A stretch of 64,000 bases of DNA, from the NCBI GenBank assembly GCA_020746105.1, contig CM036618.1, forward strand, positions 94,668,122 through 94,732,121, given 5' to 3'. The translations under genes were made by a program, and so were the position numbers. Below the pieces are notes generated by a model. The model saw only the letters and a list, made by a program, of their open reading frames with translations. It searched no databases and was not told the DNA's origin. Positions within the stretch are counted from its first letter, which is position 1. Every line of letters begins with the position of its first letter. Of the stretch, positions 12,197 to 26,131 are shown piece by piece. The stretch is from Trogon surrucura. Its lineage: Eukaryota > Chordata > Aves > Trogoniformes > Trogonidae.

Positions 12197-14159
12197 GACA
12201 ATATATTTCATTATCCTTCTTGAATCCCTGTGACATTAGATGAGTGGTATACTTCTGAACATTAGAAAAAGGACATATATCTCCTTTTTTTTTTTATTTT
12301 TCCCCCTCATGGTAAAACATACTTGCTAATCTTTGAAGAGAACTTTAAATTCTCTCTTAATAATTTCCATGTAAAGGATGATCTGTTTAAATATAATACG
12401 ATTTTTTTTTTTTCCACTTTCAGTGGCCTTGGAACAAAATAGCAAGATAAAAGGAAAGCATTTACACTTACTTTAAATCAGCTTAGGTACCTGCAATAGG
12501 AATCTGAACTTCCTGTGCTGTCACTAAAGATTTTACAACATGTAAGAGAAAAAGTGCCCTCTAGAGAAATACATTGATTTAATAGAGTTCTAAATCAGGC
12601 ATCTAAACTAGTAGTGTGTGAACTTAAGAATTTAAGACTACTTTATAGTTAAGGTAGCTTCTTTTCTCTTGCTTATTGCCTACACATCTTATGACAGTCC
12701 GTCTGTTAACTTCTACACAAATCCACTGCCTGAAAAGCTGTGTTGACATAAGGCTTCTATTTTTTCCACCTTACAACTGAAATTGAACACTGACATCAGC
12801 AAATCAGAACATTCGCTCTGCTTTGTAAATGAAACCATTTGTTCAGCAGCTTAAGCATGAGTTACTGGTAAAGCTCTATATCGTACAACAGTGCAATATT
12901 GTTAATACCATGATAGCATACAGATGTCACCGTGTTGAACCAGAACAATGAAAGACAGAAAGAAGTAATGAGAAATCCAGGACCTGAGTAAGATGAACAA
13001 TATATGACTGTTGAAGTAAAAAATAGAAGCGTCTGTAATAACATATGTATCTGAAAGAAATAAGGTAAAGTTATTAATAAATTGAAGTGCTAAGCCAGTA
13101 CTTCCGGTTCTGTTTCTAGAGATTTCCAACTGGCAAAGGCTCTGGAAGCGTGGGTGCTCTGGAACACAGGACTTTGATTTGAAATCCTGACTTTCTGGGC
13201 ACACATTGTAAATTGCTAGTGAGCTCATTTACAAGGAAAAAAAAATCCCAAATGATTTAAACAAAAAGGACTCTCCCTTCTACTTTTTTGGCATTTTTCT
13301 CTCTGTCTCAAAAAAACCCCAACAATTCAAAGGCCATTTAATTCTATTCTAAAGCCTGTAAGAGTACAATTTCCTTTCTTTGAGATGCATGATGTTGTTT
13401 TCTATATTTTTAAATATTTTTTCCTCCTAAACAAGAAACTAATTCTCCAGCTCAAAGAAATATTTAGAGATCAGCCCTTTATAGCTGAGGAAGTAGATGG
13501 TAAGATCCAAAGCAAGCAACTCAGATTCTGGAAGCATTTTATGAACTACATTCTGAACCACTTATGTAGTCTGGCTTAATTTTTTATGCTGTGCTTTTAA
13601 AATAAACAAAATGAGACCAGCAGAATTTATGTATGTTTAACATTTATGAGAATAAAGTAATAAAATCAAAAATATGACACAGCAATGTAAATGCTTACCA
13701 TTTAACACATAATTCTTAAGTAAAAATTCCAGACAGCTGTAGCTTTTTTCATAGGACTGGTACATCGTGTTGTATTATAATGTAGAGTTTGCAGGAAAAA
13801 TCAAAAGCTTTTGTTTTCCATATTGTTTTACACTTAGTGAATGACAATGTGACGTTGTAGCAGTTACGAGGAAAGTCTATTTGACAGATGCTTTTACCCT
13901 TTCATTCAATGAATAACAATAATAGAAAATAAACCTTGAAGACACTTCTTTGATTTAAGTGAGAAAAAAAAATGAATGAACTACACTTTGTTCACATACT
14001 AACTTCAAACATCCAGCAATTTTAGCTGCATTGATTAGCTCACTTATTTCATTTGGAATTACCTGAAAATAAACAAGTGGAATGAAGTTCATTAGCATAA
14101 GAAATATTTGGCATTACTTGACTTAGTCAAGAAACACACAAAATGTCATTTCACATAAT

Positions 14160-14200
14160 ACTAATACTTATTTCCAGGGCAATCACTAATACTTATTTCC
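14160..14200. repeat. 16-bp direct repeat pair
   Basis: ACTAATACTTATTTCC occurs at 14160-14175 and again at 14185-14200, 9 bp apart, with no mismatch. Confidence 0.9.
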
Positions 14201-14664
14201 TGCAACTTATGTAGAGAGCAAAAACACTATGCATTACCATAACTATTTCATTACATTAAAAAAATATTGTTGGATCTACACATGTACCATTGGACCCAGT
14301 CTCATTTGGATCTTCTACTGAAAAGTGCCTGAGTTAAAAACTTGAGCAGAGACAAAATAAATACATACTTAGTGCATGGAGTTTTTCATTGGCATGTTTT
14401 GTATCTTGGATCATCTGTGTTCAGAATCAAAGAATAAATAAAAAAATTGGCATAGAATGCTCTCAGAAGATTAATTTTGCTCTGATCTCTCTTGAAATAT
14501 GTGTGATGGATCAGAAGAATTAAAATGCATCCAATTTTGACGAGACTCTATTTACTAACACTTCTCCATCCTACTTAATTATTTGTAATAAAATTAATCA
14601 AAGTAAGACTTTTGGTAAAGTTTAAGAATTTTGAAAAGAACTACGTAAACTTGGATTATTTTTT

Positions 14665-14692
14665 AATATATATACACACATACATATACATG
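14665..14692. repeat. AT/AC simple repeat
   Basis: An (AT)n tract passes into ACACAC and ACATATACAT. Confidence 0.85.
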
Positions 14693-17478
14693 TTGAGATA
14701 GTTTATTTAAGCTTAAACAAAAGGTATCCTAATGAAACAGAAATGTCCAGATACTATCTGAAACCCACAACGATCTTAATTTCCTCTCCAGCATAATGAA
14801 GAAGCACCAATAAAAAAAAAACAAACAAAAAAGATTACTCTGTCTGCAATCCTCTACAGTATCACTCCCCCAAGAACCATTTTTGAGGGGTCATAACAGA
14901 GTATGTTGTATTATCACCTATACCATGTTTCTTTTCCTCTTCTCTCTGTCATAACAATCTGATCCATATGTCTCCTGATAAGTAATATTATTTATGTTTC
15001 ATTATAGATGCAAAACTAGATGCAAACCACAACATAGACGTTCTACAGTAACAGTAAATCACGAATTTATCAGCTCTCATCCAGGTCAATACTTCTGTTT
15101 GGACTACTCACTTGTATATTTACTCTCTAATGTGAACAAACTCTCCATATGAGGAGTAGCTCCAAACTCAGATGGCCAGTCTCAATAAACAGAGCTGTCA
15201 TAAAGATTTGCTGTGTTATGCATCGATAGACTCTGACTGGAGACAGAACACTTAGATGTTATCTGTTCATTTTCATAAGTGCTCAGGACATTTATGGACA
15301 GGAGGCTCAGACATATTATCACCATACAAAAACTAGCTCTAAATGTATACGTGTTCAAAATCACGGAAAAACATTTTTATCAAAGTAGTGGCTTTTTGTA
15401 CTCTTATTTCATTATACTTTCATTTGGGTGTTTAGTCCACATTAGTTGTTTGCCTCTGAACACTCTGCTTTCAACATGTACAAATGCAGAACTCAAAATT
15501 TGACATTTGATATTTTCCCCCACTTGAACTTTTTTTCAACATTTCATTCAGTTACAGCAGACACTATTAATAAGCCAATCTGACTCATGTATATGACACT
15601 TACTCTCTAGTAGTATCTTCTGTGTCTGCTTGAAACTATGCTACCCAAAAAAACCTCCGTAAATCCAATTTTTTTTTTCTATTTTAAGTCTATATTAAAA
15701 ATAATGATCTTTGAACAAGGTCATTATATGGCATTTATGTCTGACAAGTTAATTGTTCGACGTCTTTCTTACTCATTATTGATCCTCAGAAAAAGTGTTG
15801 TATCTCAGCAGTACTTAAGGGTTTTTTTTCCTGTATTTTAAATGCAGAGCATTTGTTCCAAGATAGAACTTATTTGTGAAACAATAAACACACATGCTAC
15901 ATGAGTCTGAGCAAACATAAATAAATGATAAATTTAAAAACCTTAAAATTTTGTGTTGTCCTAATATAGATGAAGTCTTGAAAGTTACTTCTCCTTCTGT
16001 GTATTATTACAGATAAAAAGTCATTAAAGTCTGGTCCCTGCTTCTTTTGGGCAGAATGGGATGGAAAAGTCCTTGCTCTGATCTCAGAAGAAACCTCTTC
16101 TGACAGTATAACACACTATATATTCTGCTATAAAGATAGAAAGGAAAACCATACAACTGATACACTTTTTAGTTCCACCATTCTGAAATAAGGCCTCCAA
16201 GTCACTCAGAGTCATTAGTTTACTGAAGGACTAATTCTGTCAGGGTAAAAAGAAACTAGCTAATATGGGTATTTAATTTTGCATTTAAAGAAAAAGAAAG
16301 ATACTTCTCTGCTCCTGTTTCTTTAATTTTCTTTCTATGGCCTGATGTTGTCATATCCAGTGCTACCCTGCAACGTTCTTGGTGCATTTGGCTCCCACAT
16401 GTTTGGGAAGAATGTTAAATATTAACCCAGTAGGAACTGAGGGGACATAGAAGATTCTACTGGTAACTGCCTATGTTAAAAATTACTCAGATTAACATTG
16501 TGAAAGAAATGCTATTTAGCCCCTCATCCTTGATACAGATGTCATTTAGTTTCTGAATTAAAACAAAACAACCAAATCGAAGAATTAATAATGACAACAA
16601 TCTACATGAGGTCTAAGATAGCAGCTTGTCTTCATGTCTCCAGAATCTTCTAGATATCGGGGGAAACTGTAAACACTGGTAGTTTTCTTCTGGACCAGTC
16701 CCAAGAGCCATTAAAGTAAGACTAAAAATTCTTATGACTTCAATTTACTTACCGTTAATATACTAACCAAATAAAACCTCTAGACAGTTACTATTTTCTT
16801 TATACAGATGCGGCACAGAGTTTAAATAGGTCCATTGTATAGAAACAATTAATTTTTCAAAACTGGGAATTTAGTTATTCTGAACTATTAAATCTAGAGT
16901 AAATAATTCTACATAATAATTAGAAAGTTCTTACAGGGTGGACTGATCTGTTGCAAAAAGCTGTTAAGTTTTAGAACACTTAGAAGAATCAATCACGGAT
17001 TTTTAATAGCATGCTTAGTAAAAAAATTGAATATTTGTCTTCTAAAACATTGGTTAACTGTGCATAAGAAATGAATGATTTCTCTTGGTATATGCCAAAC
17101 TAATATAGCAGCAGGATATTTCTCAGCACAGAGTATTTCTTGAATTGTACTCAGAACATACACCCAGTTTTGAGAGACTGTTTTTAGTATTCTGCACTCT
17201 TATACAACACTTCTTTTTGCCTGGCATCTGACAGGCATTCCCATCCTTTGCATTTACTTTACTTTACTTCCTCAAAGCTGAGGCTGCAAAACCACAGCCA
17301 GCAGCCGCACAGAGCTTTTCATGGAAAAGTGCCCTTCTAACCTGGCACCTAGCTTCACTTTACTGTTTACTCAAAGAAGTTTAAAACTTTGAGATGAATT
17401 TAAATATTTATGCCAACAAAGAAACTGATGAAAAGTATCACCACAATAGAAGAGAATGAAAACAATATAAGAAATTAC

Positions 17479-17582
17479 TGGAATAGCTCTTCCTGGGACA
17501 GCTCCGATGTTCTTTCCTTGCCAGTCACCAGCATCAGCTCATCCTTCAACTCCTGGATCTCTTTTTTCAGCTGGACAATCAT
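17479..17582 (-). CDS. KIF6: KIF6 exon: first coiled-coil segment after the motor (104 bp)
   Basis: Thirty-four codons plus two bases: MIVQLKKEIQELKDELMLVT then GKERTSELSQEELF. The QLKKEIQELKDEL heptad pattern marks the neck coiled coil that follows the motor in KIF6. The first ATG is simply the first in-frame codon after the acceptor TGTAG (17583 upward), not a translation start. The donor is GTAATT from 17478 downward. Exit phase is 2: CA joins the first G of the next exon to make glutamine. The intron that follows is the longest complete one in the window (15.1 kb). Confidence 0.94.
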
Positions 17583-20500
17583 CTACAAACAGCAAAGGAT
17601 AAACTAAACATTGCCTACAAATTAATAGCTAGTTTATGTTTTTTGCATTAGAAGGCTTAGTTTAGGAAAATGTTATACTTTGGTTTTCTCTTTTTTTAAA
17701 CATCGCTTTTTAAAAAAATACTCCAAATGCATTACATACACCAAGTGCTTTTTCTTCCTCTTTTCCATTTATAAAAACAAGAAAAGTCTTGTAAACTCAG
17801 TAAATTCTATGTGCTGGAAGACATGGCTGTACAGAAAGAATTCAAAAGATGATTTGCAAAAGAGAAAGGTAATTTGCCATAAGAACAAAAAGAGCTTTCT
17901 GACTCTAGTTTTGCCTCTCTGTAATGAAAACACATTTAAAATAGAACTGATGTCTTTGTTAAAGGACAAACATACACTGAAAGTGTGTAAAAAAAATTTC
18001 ACTTTCCCTTTAGAACAATATCTTAGTATTTTAATCCTAACTTTTCTTCTTTTTCATGTAACATTCCTCTCTTACTAGAATTTTACCACGCTATAACTGT
18101 AGGACATATCAATTGCTAACAATGAAATTAAATTGCATTAATGAATATTAATGGTGTAAGAAAGTGACTTGGAAAACTGTACTAGATTTTTAAATTCTAA
18201 TAGTTCATTATTGGACTCTGTACGTTGTCAGTATAAAACCGTATTTTACAAATCATTAGACTCCCATGGCCAAATTCAACAAAGCAGTGACAATATGCAA
18301 ATCCCTATGTTTAAAACATGAATAAACAAGTTCTTGGATACTTTGTAATTGATCATTTTAATGATGCATCACCGTATAATGGCTCAAATGCATCGGGAGT
18401 CAAATGATATATCTAGATGGATACTAGTACACTGATTCCATGTGTAAAATAAGTTTCCAAGAGAAGCATGTTTTCAAGGAAAATTGAATCATTCTTGACT
18501 GTCTGCACTTTCTAGAAATAAGATTGTTGAAACTGATGACACATTTTAGCCAGATGTTAAAATTGCGTCCAACATTTGTACTTCTTTTAATGTTTGAATT
18601 TAAAAATGACTTCCAAAACTTTGAATGATTATTTTTACTTTAAAAATCAAAATATTCTATATACGATCATTTATTTTAACTCTAAACTTACAGGTAATAT
18701 ATTTGTTACTTCAAAGTATGAAAGGCTAGCTTACAATATTTTGTTTAAGAATCTATTACAAAGGTGAACAGATGTTGCAAGCGTGCTTCAAGAATATTGC
18801 AGCCGTGCAAAATTCCTGATTTTAACATTTTAACCTGATGTTAGGTTGCCACTCTCCAGTGCCCCACTGTGATGTCATCTACGCTAATTACTGAGTCAAG
18901 AAAAATTTGGGGCTGGAGTATAAATAGGCAGAAAGCTGAACTGATAGTACCATCCATGTTCAAGTTTGATTGAATGATTAACCTCAAACTGACAACATCG
19001 GAAGTACTATTTTGAGATACTGTAAGAGATTGATTTTCAAATAATATTAAGACAAGCAAAAAATCTACAGAAGCATAATATTTTCATTACTATTTTTAAA
19101 AGAATGCCAGAGGAGATTAGGTTTAATTCAGGCTCAACAGTATGGTTTTCAGTTTAAACAAAATCCTTTGGTAATGAGTGAGAGAGGTTCAAACTGGAGT
19201 CATTAAAAAAGTACAATGGTTGCAAGCTTATCTTTTTAATAAGATATACAGTCAAAAAACTCTGTTATGAAGAATAAAGTCTACACAACAGTCAGATTTA
19301 ACTCAGATCTACCAAGAGGTATGACGCACTCCCTTTATAAAGCATGCATTCAATTTACAGATGAAAAATACTGCAAATAAATGACATTTGATTTTCTGGA
19401 AGAAAATCAGCACTCCAGCATTTTACTGAATAATCAGGTTGCACCCTGGGAGTACACTTTAGGGCAAAAAAATTCCACATTGAGCAGAGAGCCATACAAA
19501 GTCTAGGTACCTGCGCTCCCCTGCCTTTTCCACAAGAAGGGATGCTTTTCTAGCTCTCATGAGTCCACTTTTGCTTTACTTGCTAAATGATCCTGCAGAG
19601 TGAGACATACCAAACTCGTGGAGTATAGCTCTACAGGATGTAGTAAATGTTCAAGAGCCTGTGTTCCACCTCAATCAAAGAGTTCTGTGGCCAAGGAAGA
19701 AATGTTTTGCATGATTTGCAACTACAAAGCCTACACAGGAAAGAAGAAAAAGGACAGACAGGAATGAAGTTGTTTAGTGCCTAGCAAGTTTAGTTTTGGT
19801 CGCAGTTTTTAAAAAATTTTTGAGATTGCTTTGGTGATGCTGTTAATATTAGAAATTGTCTGGAAAAAAGAAAACCAGCAGAAAATAGGATAATAATCTC
19901 CTATTGCCTTGAACTCCGAGGACAAGAGAAAATGAAAGCACTATGATTAGCAGTAACTGAAATACATTATTATCATGTAAAAATGAATGAAATAACAATC
20001 TAATTCTCCACTTTTTAGACAACTGCTTCTTATATTATATAATCTAGCATTCTGCAGCCCAGCAACAAAGGGGAAAGCATTTCCTAGCCAATTCAGGTCA
20101 TATGAGAAAAAAATACCTAAAACTTGTATTTACATATCAGTCATGAGAAATTTAGAAACACAGTAATAATTTTCCCCATTACAAAGAATGATGATGCAAT
20201 AAGTATATCATAAAGACATATAAAACCACTGAAATGAGAATATTTAATTCAAATTTTATACTCATTATAGGTGAAAAAGTTCAAATTTATAATTATGTTG
20301 TTAAAAACTATGTTTTAAATAGTGTCTGTTTATACATAAACAGTAATACAGTAGCCTAACCTGAACTTATTTTTCATCAGCGACAGAATATGCTGAATTA
20401 CATCCATTCTTTCCTCTTTATACCCATATATGCAGCTTTGCTGACCTGTCAAATGTTTTCCATATCAGAAAGCATCTCTGATACACAGCATGCCACCCAG

Positions 20501-21139
20501 GTTATCGTTATCTGGAGTATAACTACCCGGAGTATACTAAGTTGAACTAATCTATCCTTATTAGGTATACTTAATATTTATAAAGGAAATTAATTTTCCA
20601 AACAATGTAGAAAATTACATGAAACTACCATACTTAATATAGTAGAACTTAACAGCAGAAATTATTACAGAGCATATCCTCAAATAAATCTAGTATGCAA
20701 CAATTCTTTTCAAAGGAAAAACTAACCAAATGTTAAAAATAAAATTTAAAGCACATTTTTGTTCTGTACATTAAAAAATAAATGTATTTTCTTTATGTGG
20801 CAATGCTTTGTGTTTTACCAATGTAGATTAGTAAACCTATTTTTCTCTATTCTTCTCTCCACTTCCCAAGACCTCAACCCATTCTGCAGAGCTTCTCGGT
20901 TGCTCTCCTAATGCTTTAGTGTGGAAATCCTACCTCTACACGGTTTTATAAAGGTCCATTTAATTATAATTTTGCCCAAAAAAATAAAAAGTTATTTTAT
21001 AGAAAAAAAAATTGAACTTGCATCTAAAAAACAATTTAATCAGATGATTTGGTATAAAATCAACACCCATTTGACAGTTACTGATTATTAAAACTTAAAA
21101 GAAGTAATATCCTTCCCTCTGCCCCCCAACAATTCTCAC
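17583..21139 (-). other. KIF6: KIF6 intron, 3.6 kb, no recognised repeats
   Basis: Phase 0, GTGAGA to TGTAG. It is AT-rich and free of recognisable CR1. The stretch 19440-19760 is less AT-rich than its surroundings and may be an old unclassified repeat, but I see no diagnostic motif. Confidence 0.75.
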
Positions 21140-21226
21140 CAATGTGGGGTCAATTTCTTCATTAAGAACTGCTTCATTCTTAATAAGAGCAACTCGTTGT
21201 GCAAATCTGCAGGTTGATATACATTC
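21140..21226 (-). CDS. KIF6: KIF6 exon: end of motor core and neck linker (87 bp)
   Basis: Twenty-nine codons, phase 0 at both ends: ECISTCRFAQRVALIKNEAV then LNEEIDPTL. STCRFAQR matches the kinesin STLRFA signature at the last helix of the motor core; the following VALIKNEAVLNEE is where the neck linker starts in KIF6-type motors. The acceptor is TTCCAG (21227 upward) and the donor GTGAGA from 21139 downward. The second residue is cysteine (TGT), where I recall serine in mammalian KIF6; this is a conservative change in a non-catalytic position. The exon is too short to stand out on length alone. Confidence 0.95.
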
Positions 21227-22046
21227 CTGGAAGGAAGAAAAAGAAAACAGAGAAAGAAGAAAATTTCCTTTAGCTTTGCACCACTAAGTAGATCAGAGTG
21301 CTTAAGAAGCCATCACATTAAGTTTCTATTTTTTTAATATTTTACAGAAATAATCTAGAATTTCATATTTCCAGACAACAATATTCAAGGGAAATTAGGT
21401 TAGCGTATTAATGACAGTGACACATAAAACTGTCAAATCACAGTACATATTTTATTGACCCAGTCAATTCCCTGATCACGTGTGCTTCAAATGAGTCGCC
21501 TGCTGACTGAGGATAAGAAATTAAAGGATAAGAAAGCCATACTACTCAGAAGGTAAAGACTTTTGAATTATAATAATAAGAAAAAAAATAACTAAAACCT
21601 TTATCTTTTTGTTAAAATGGGACTAGAGAAGTGCATATAAAAGAAGTTGAGAAAAGAGATGAAGGGAAGAAGTGTGGAAGTCCAGGACAGGTGAGAAAAA
21701 AGTTGGGAGACCTGGAACTAGGAGGCATACAGGACAACTATGATACCAGACAAAAAACTATCAGATGAACTAAGATGGGGTGCAGGAGGAAAGAAAGGCA
21801 ATTAAAAAAAGATACAAGGTGGAGTTTGTGGAGGAGACTGTGATAACCAGCGCGCACTCATGTCTAGGATACCAAATAAAATCGAGGATGCCCAAGTATT
21901 GTTCCCTCCTTTGAGATCATCCAATACCTACAGGCCAGATCCTGCCAGAGAACTTATCTACCTACTGAACAAAAAGCAACCAATTGTTCTCAACTGAAAG
22001 AATAGAACATCACGCAGTAGCCTTAGAAGTTCCAATGATGTGTGAT

Positions 22047-22382
22047 ATACTGTACCTGAAGGGATCCTACAGGAAGGCTGAGGAGGGACTTTTTACAAGA
22101 GTGTCCACTGATAGGACAAGGGGAAATGGGTTTAAGTTGAAGGAGAATAGGTTTAGACTGGATCTTAGAAAGAAATTCTTCAGTACAAGGGCGGCAAGAC
22201 TTTGGAATAAATTGTCCAGAGAAGTTGTTGCTGTCCTCTCCCTGGAGGTGTTCAAGGCCAGGTTGGACAGAGCCTTGAGTAGTCTGATCTAGTAGAGAGG
22301 CGTCCCTGCCCATGACAGGGAGGTTGGATTAGATGATCTCTAAGGTCCCTTCCAACCTAGGCCATTCTATGATTCTATGATA
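22047..22382 (+). mobile_element. CR1 LINE, 3' fragment (second subfamily)
   Basis: The coding remnant reads [20 protein letters not shown] and then LRKKFFSTRAARLWNKLSRE, the C-terminal part of CR1 ORF2. It is followed by the CCTGCCCATGACAGGGAGGT 3' UTR type and the tail ATTCTATGATTCTATGAT. The 3' UTR differs from that of the copies at 10862 and 51075, so it is another CR1 subfamily. The 5' end is truncated. Confidence 0.93.
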
Positions 22383-24191
22383 AATTTTCCCAAGATGTAC
22401 CAGTCTGCATTTAAAACATAAGAGTTTACATGTAAGCCCTACAGTAAAAGAACTTTGCTACTGTCACAGACTTGTATTTCAGAATCAAAGTAATTCTGTT
22501 GTTTTTAGTACTCCAACATACAAAAATACCCATTTAAATATGTGAACATATACGCCTTTTTCCATAGGACTTCCCTTTCAGTGCTTGAAGGGGTGGTATG
22601 CAAATTAGGTTTACATGATGAAAGATACTAGTGTTTATTGCCAGAGTGACAATATATACACACAGAATCAAAATAGAATTTTCAAGAAAAGCAAAGCCTT
22701 ACAATTAAGAGAGCTGCACACAGCTGGACTCCGTGTTTGTCTCCACTGTACAGTTTGCATGCTATGCTCATCAGCTAATGTGATTTCAATTAAGTTCTAT
22801 ACATACATTAAGTAGAATTATATGTACCGTACACATACATACATTTGCACCAGATCTCTTTGCCCTCTTCAGTGTGAAGCGTATGTTAAATTAATGAGCA
22901 GCTAATCAATTCAGTCTTCAATGTTCAATACGTAAGCTTATGATGTATTTATTCTATGTCAACAAAGTGGTAATCAAAGCTGACAGCTACTAATTGCCTG
23001 ATCATTTTTCTCCCATGCTTATAGATGCAGTAACTGAGGCCTTCGCAAAAATAAATCAATTAACACTCTTGGTATTGCTTTACTGCAAGTATGTGGAATG
23101 ACTACACTTAATAGAAGAGAAAAGGAAGTCAAACGTAAAAAAAAACATCATCTTTAATTATTATCACTATATGATCTTCTGCCAGTCAGTTGTAGTTACA
23201 GCTCTAATAACATATCTACAATACCCCACAAAAGTAGCACAAAAAAAGTGACGTAGGTGATGCGATAAATTGTATACAAACTCGTCGGTAATTATAGGAA
23301 TTTAATGGTAGTCATAGGAATATAATCTAGTTCTCTAGGATAATACTCATTTGTCCTTTTCATGAGATTGACCCTTCTTACTTTGAATTCCCAGATTCAT
23401 TGCAATAACAAAGCTAAGTCCTTAAGAAAGTTGCTTTTATTATGCAAATTCAGTTCATACTGGGGGATAATTCAGTCTTGTGCTTGCTTTGTGAATGAAA
23501 CGTATAGCCAATGGAAAAAAATAGCCAAGGAAACCATACATAACTATGCACGATGACTCACAGAACTTAGGCAGCTATCCTAATTCTGTCATTTTCTAAT
23601 GTTTAGTAATTGACTTAACATCTGTCCTAACATTACCCACACATATCAGATTTTGGGAAGCACAGTAGCAAATTTTTCATTTATTTTTGGCAGGACTGAA
23701 GAAGAAGATCTGTTGCATAAATCGTATATGTTAAAGCAAGAAAATGAAAACTGTCAGTACCCTACCCTGGATAATTGCTTAGGCTAAACATTCCCAAAAT
23801 ACTTAAATCGCAGTATGAGATATGTACACCTGATAAATTGATATACAAAAGAATGCCTATACAACACAGTCTAAAAAAAAAAAAAATTAACAAACTTAGC
23901 CAGTTGCATTTGTAATCAGACATCATGCTTGCATAATTACATGTTTGCAAGTCTGAACAATCTGTTTTCATTTAACAGCAAAGTCCATTTTCTAAAGAAA
24001 AAGAAGTCTTCAACTAGACAAAGTATGGTTTTAGCATAATACTTTGCACAGTATTTCAGAAAACAGTCTTAGGGTTAATTGGTTTTTTTCTTGTTTATTC
24101 ACATTAGAACATTTTGATGTTATGGAAAATCAAGAAAGAGATTATAAATGGCTTTGAGCTGGGTTCTATGTATTCACATCACAACACATTT

Positions 24192-25225
24192 TAGAATTGA
24201 ACAGACAATTTCAGTAGGAAGGGTCATACAACTGTCATTTAGTCCAATTCCCTGACCAGTTCAAGCTAACCAAGTTAAAGCATGTCATTAAGGTCATTAT
24301 TCAAATCCCTCTTAAAACACTGACAGGCTTGTGGTATTGATCACCTCCAGGAAGCCTGTTCCAGTGTTTGACGACTCTCTTGCTAAACAAATGCTTCCTG
24401 ATGTCCAGTCTAAACCTCCCCTGATGCAGCTCTGAACCATTCCCAAGCGCTCTATCACTGAGTACCAGGGAGAAGAGCTCAGCAGCTCTCTCCACTTCCC
24501 CTCCTCAGGAAGCTGTAAAGAGCAATGAGGTCACCCCTCAGTCTCCTTTTCTCTGAACTAGACAAGCCCAAAGTCCTTGGCCATTCCTCATAAGACATTC
24601 TTTCCGGTCCCTTCACCAGCTTTGTTGCCCTCCTCTAGACACATTCCAGGACCTTAATTCCTTTGTAATTTTTGGGCTCAGAACTGGACACAGTAATCAA
24701 GGTGAGGCTGCACCAACACTGAGTACAGTGGGACAATCACTTCTTTAGACCGGGTGGCCATGCTGTCTGTGTTTGATGCACCCCAGGATAGGGTTTGCCC
24801 TCTCAGCTGCCAGGGCACATGGCTGACTCCTACTGAGCTGCTGCTGCCCAGCACCCCCAGATTCCTTTCTGCAGGGCTGCTCTTCAGCCACTCATCTCCC
24901 AACTTCTACTTCTGCCAGGCATTACTCCATCCTAGGTGCAGAATCTGGCATTTTGACTTGTTAAATTTCATCCCATTAATCATAGCTCAATGCTCCAGTC
25001 TATCTAGACCCCTCTGCAAGGCATCTTGTCCCACAAGAGAGTCAACAGCACCTCCCAGTTTCGTATTATCAGCAAACTTGCTAATGGTGCATTGAACTCC
25101 TGCATCCAGATTGTTGATAAATATTCTGAAAAGAACTGGCCCTAGAACTGAACCTTAAGGAACACTGCTGGTGACTGGTTGCCACACAGATGTAGCCCCA
25201 TTCAGTACAGCTCTTTGCTAAATAC
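24192..25225 (-). mobile_element. CR1 LINE, 5'-truncated, about 1 kb
   Basis: On the minus strand the element runs from the SVPQGS-like region of the reverse transcriptase, near 25150-25225 (CAGTCACCAGCAGTGTTCCT), through LGVLGSSSSVGVS and VLVQPHLDYCVQF to [20 protein letters not shown]. Its 3' end lies near 24192 without a clear octamer tail. Several frameshifts and stops are present, and it diverges from the other copies, so it is one of the older elements. Confidence 0.9.
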
Positions 25226-25548
25226 TATAGCCCTTTTGGCAAACAAACAAAAAACCAAACACATCCCTACCTATATTTCCAGTGCAGGTGAATGGAGATA
25301 AAAAGTATTCAAATAATTCCCCAAAATCCCACATCACCTCACCCAATTTGCCTCTTTTCCACAGTGAACTCTCCAGTTGTCTAACATACTCAATGAAATC
25401 TTGATTCTAAAGAAATCGACAGAAGTTCTGTCAAGACTTTCAGTGTGAGCCATAATCTATTTATAGAACTTTTCAGTATTGCCCATAAAAAGTAAATTAA
25501 AAAAAAAAAGTGAAAACACTTTGAAGAAAATAGGTAGAAATAACATAC

Positions 25549-25692
25549 ATCTATGTTTCTTTTCTCTAGAGAGAGCGTTGCTATCATGGTAGTCACGCAG
25601 TTTCCTCCCAGGCTGTCTCTTAGCACTGAGGTCATCATAGAGTTTCGGTAAGGAATGTGGGACCGGTTTTTCTCTGCAAGGGCAATTATTAC
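25549..25692 (-). CDS. KIF6: KIF6 exon: microtubule-binding helix region (144 bp)
   Basis: Exactly 48 codons, phase 0 at both ends: VIIALAEKNRSHIPYRNSMM followed by TSVLRDSLGGNCVTTMIATL and SLEKRNID. The HIPYRNSxxTxxLxDSLGGN motif is the kinesin-wide signature of the microtubule-binding loop 12/helix 5 region. The acceptor is TTTCAG (25693 upward) and the donor GTATGT from 25548 downward. A reading frame runs past the donor into intron sequence, so the exon end is set by the splice site and by the fit with the next exon, which starts GAA TGT. Confidence 0.97.
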
Positions 25693-26131
25693 CTGAAACA
25701 ACAGTAAAAGTGAAGAATTACATGTCTATTAATGATTTACACATAAAAAGAACAAAACCAATCTGCTGAGAAACCTAAACTTCTGATGCAACAAAGCCAG
25801 CTAGCTACAAACCCATTGATTTTAATAACTAATTTCAATTAAAATTTCAGCATGTTTATGTCTCTTTGTAGGAGTTGGGCCTGAAAGACCAAATAAGCTT
25901 AATTTTATCATACTTTAGCTTTACAGCCTGTCAGCAACATGGAAACCAACCACAATAAGCTAAAAACCAGACTTTCCTACCACAAAGGAACTTACTGAAA
26001 ATCTTCTCATATCTTTTCTTTCATAATAATAAAGTATGGACAGTGTTCAACTAGAAACTTCCTTAATATTTGCTAAAGTTTGCCTTTAAAATTACACATT
26101 CTTAAAACACGGAGTTCTTAGAGGAGTCAAT

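Larger units (their letters stand above)
2342..17478 (-). other. KIF6: KIF6 intron, 15.1 kb
   Basis: The longest complete intron here, phase 2, GTAATT to TTTCAG. It holds two CR1 fragments (minus strand at 3467-3920 and plus strand at 10862-11202), a 20-bp perfect tandem duplication (4846-4885), and short A+T simple repeats. The remainder is AT-rich single-copy-looking sequence in which I recognise nothing. A 59-bp exon look-alike at 14004-14062 was rejected. Confidence 0.8.
21227..25548 (-). other. KIF6: KIF6 intron, 4.3 kb
   Basis: Phase 0, GTATGT to TTCCAG. It contains a plus-strand CR1 3' fragment (22047-22382) and a longer minus-strand CR1 (24192-25225). The intervening sequence shows nothing recognisable. 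Confidence 0.8.

Noticed and set aside
14004-14062. Minus-strand exon look-alike with a good acceptor (TTTTCAG) and a GTTAGT donor, reading VIPNEISELINAAKIAGCLK
   Set aside because: It would lie between two KIF6 exons that already join in phase. Its 59-bp length breaks the frame, and joining it to the upstream exon gives CAG TAA, an immediate stop. KIF6 is not known to have a segment here.
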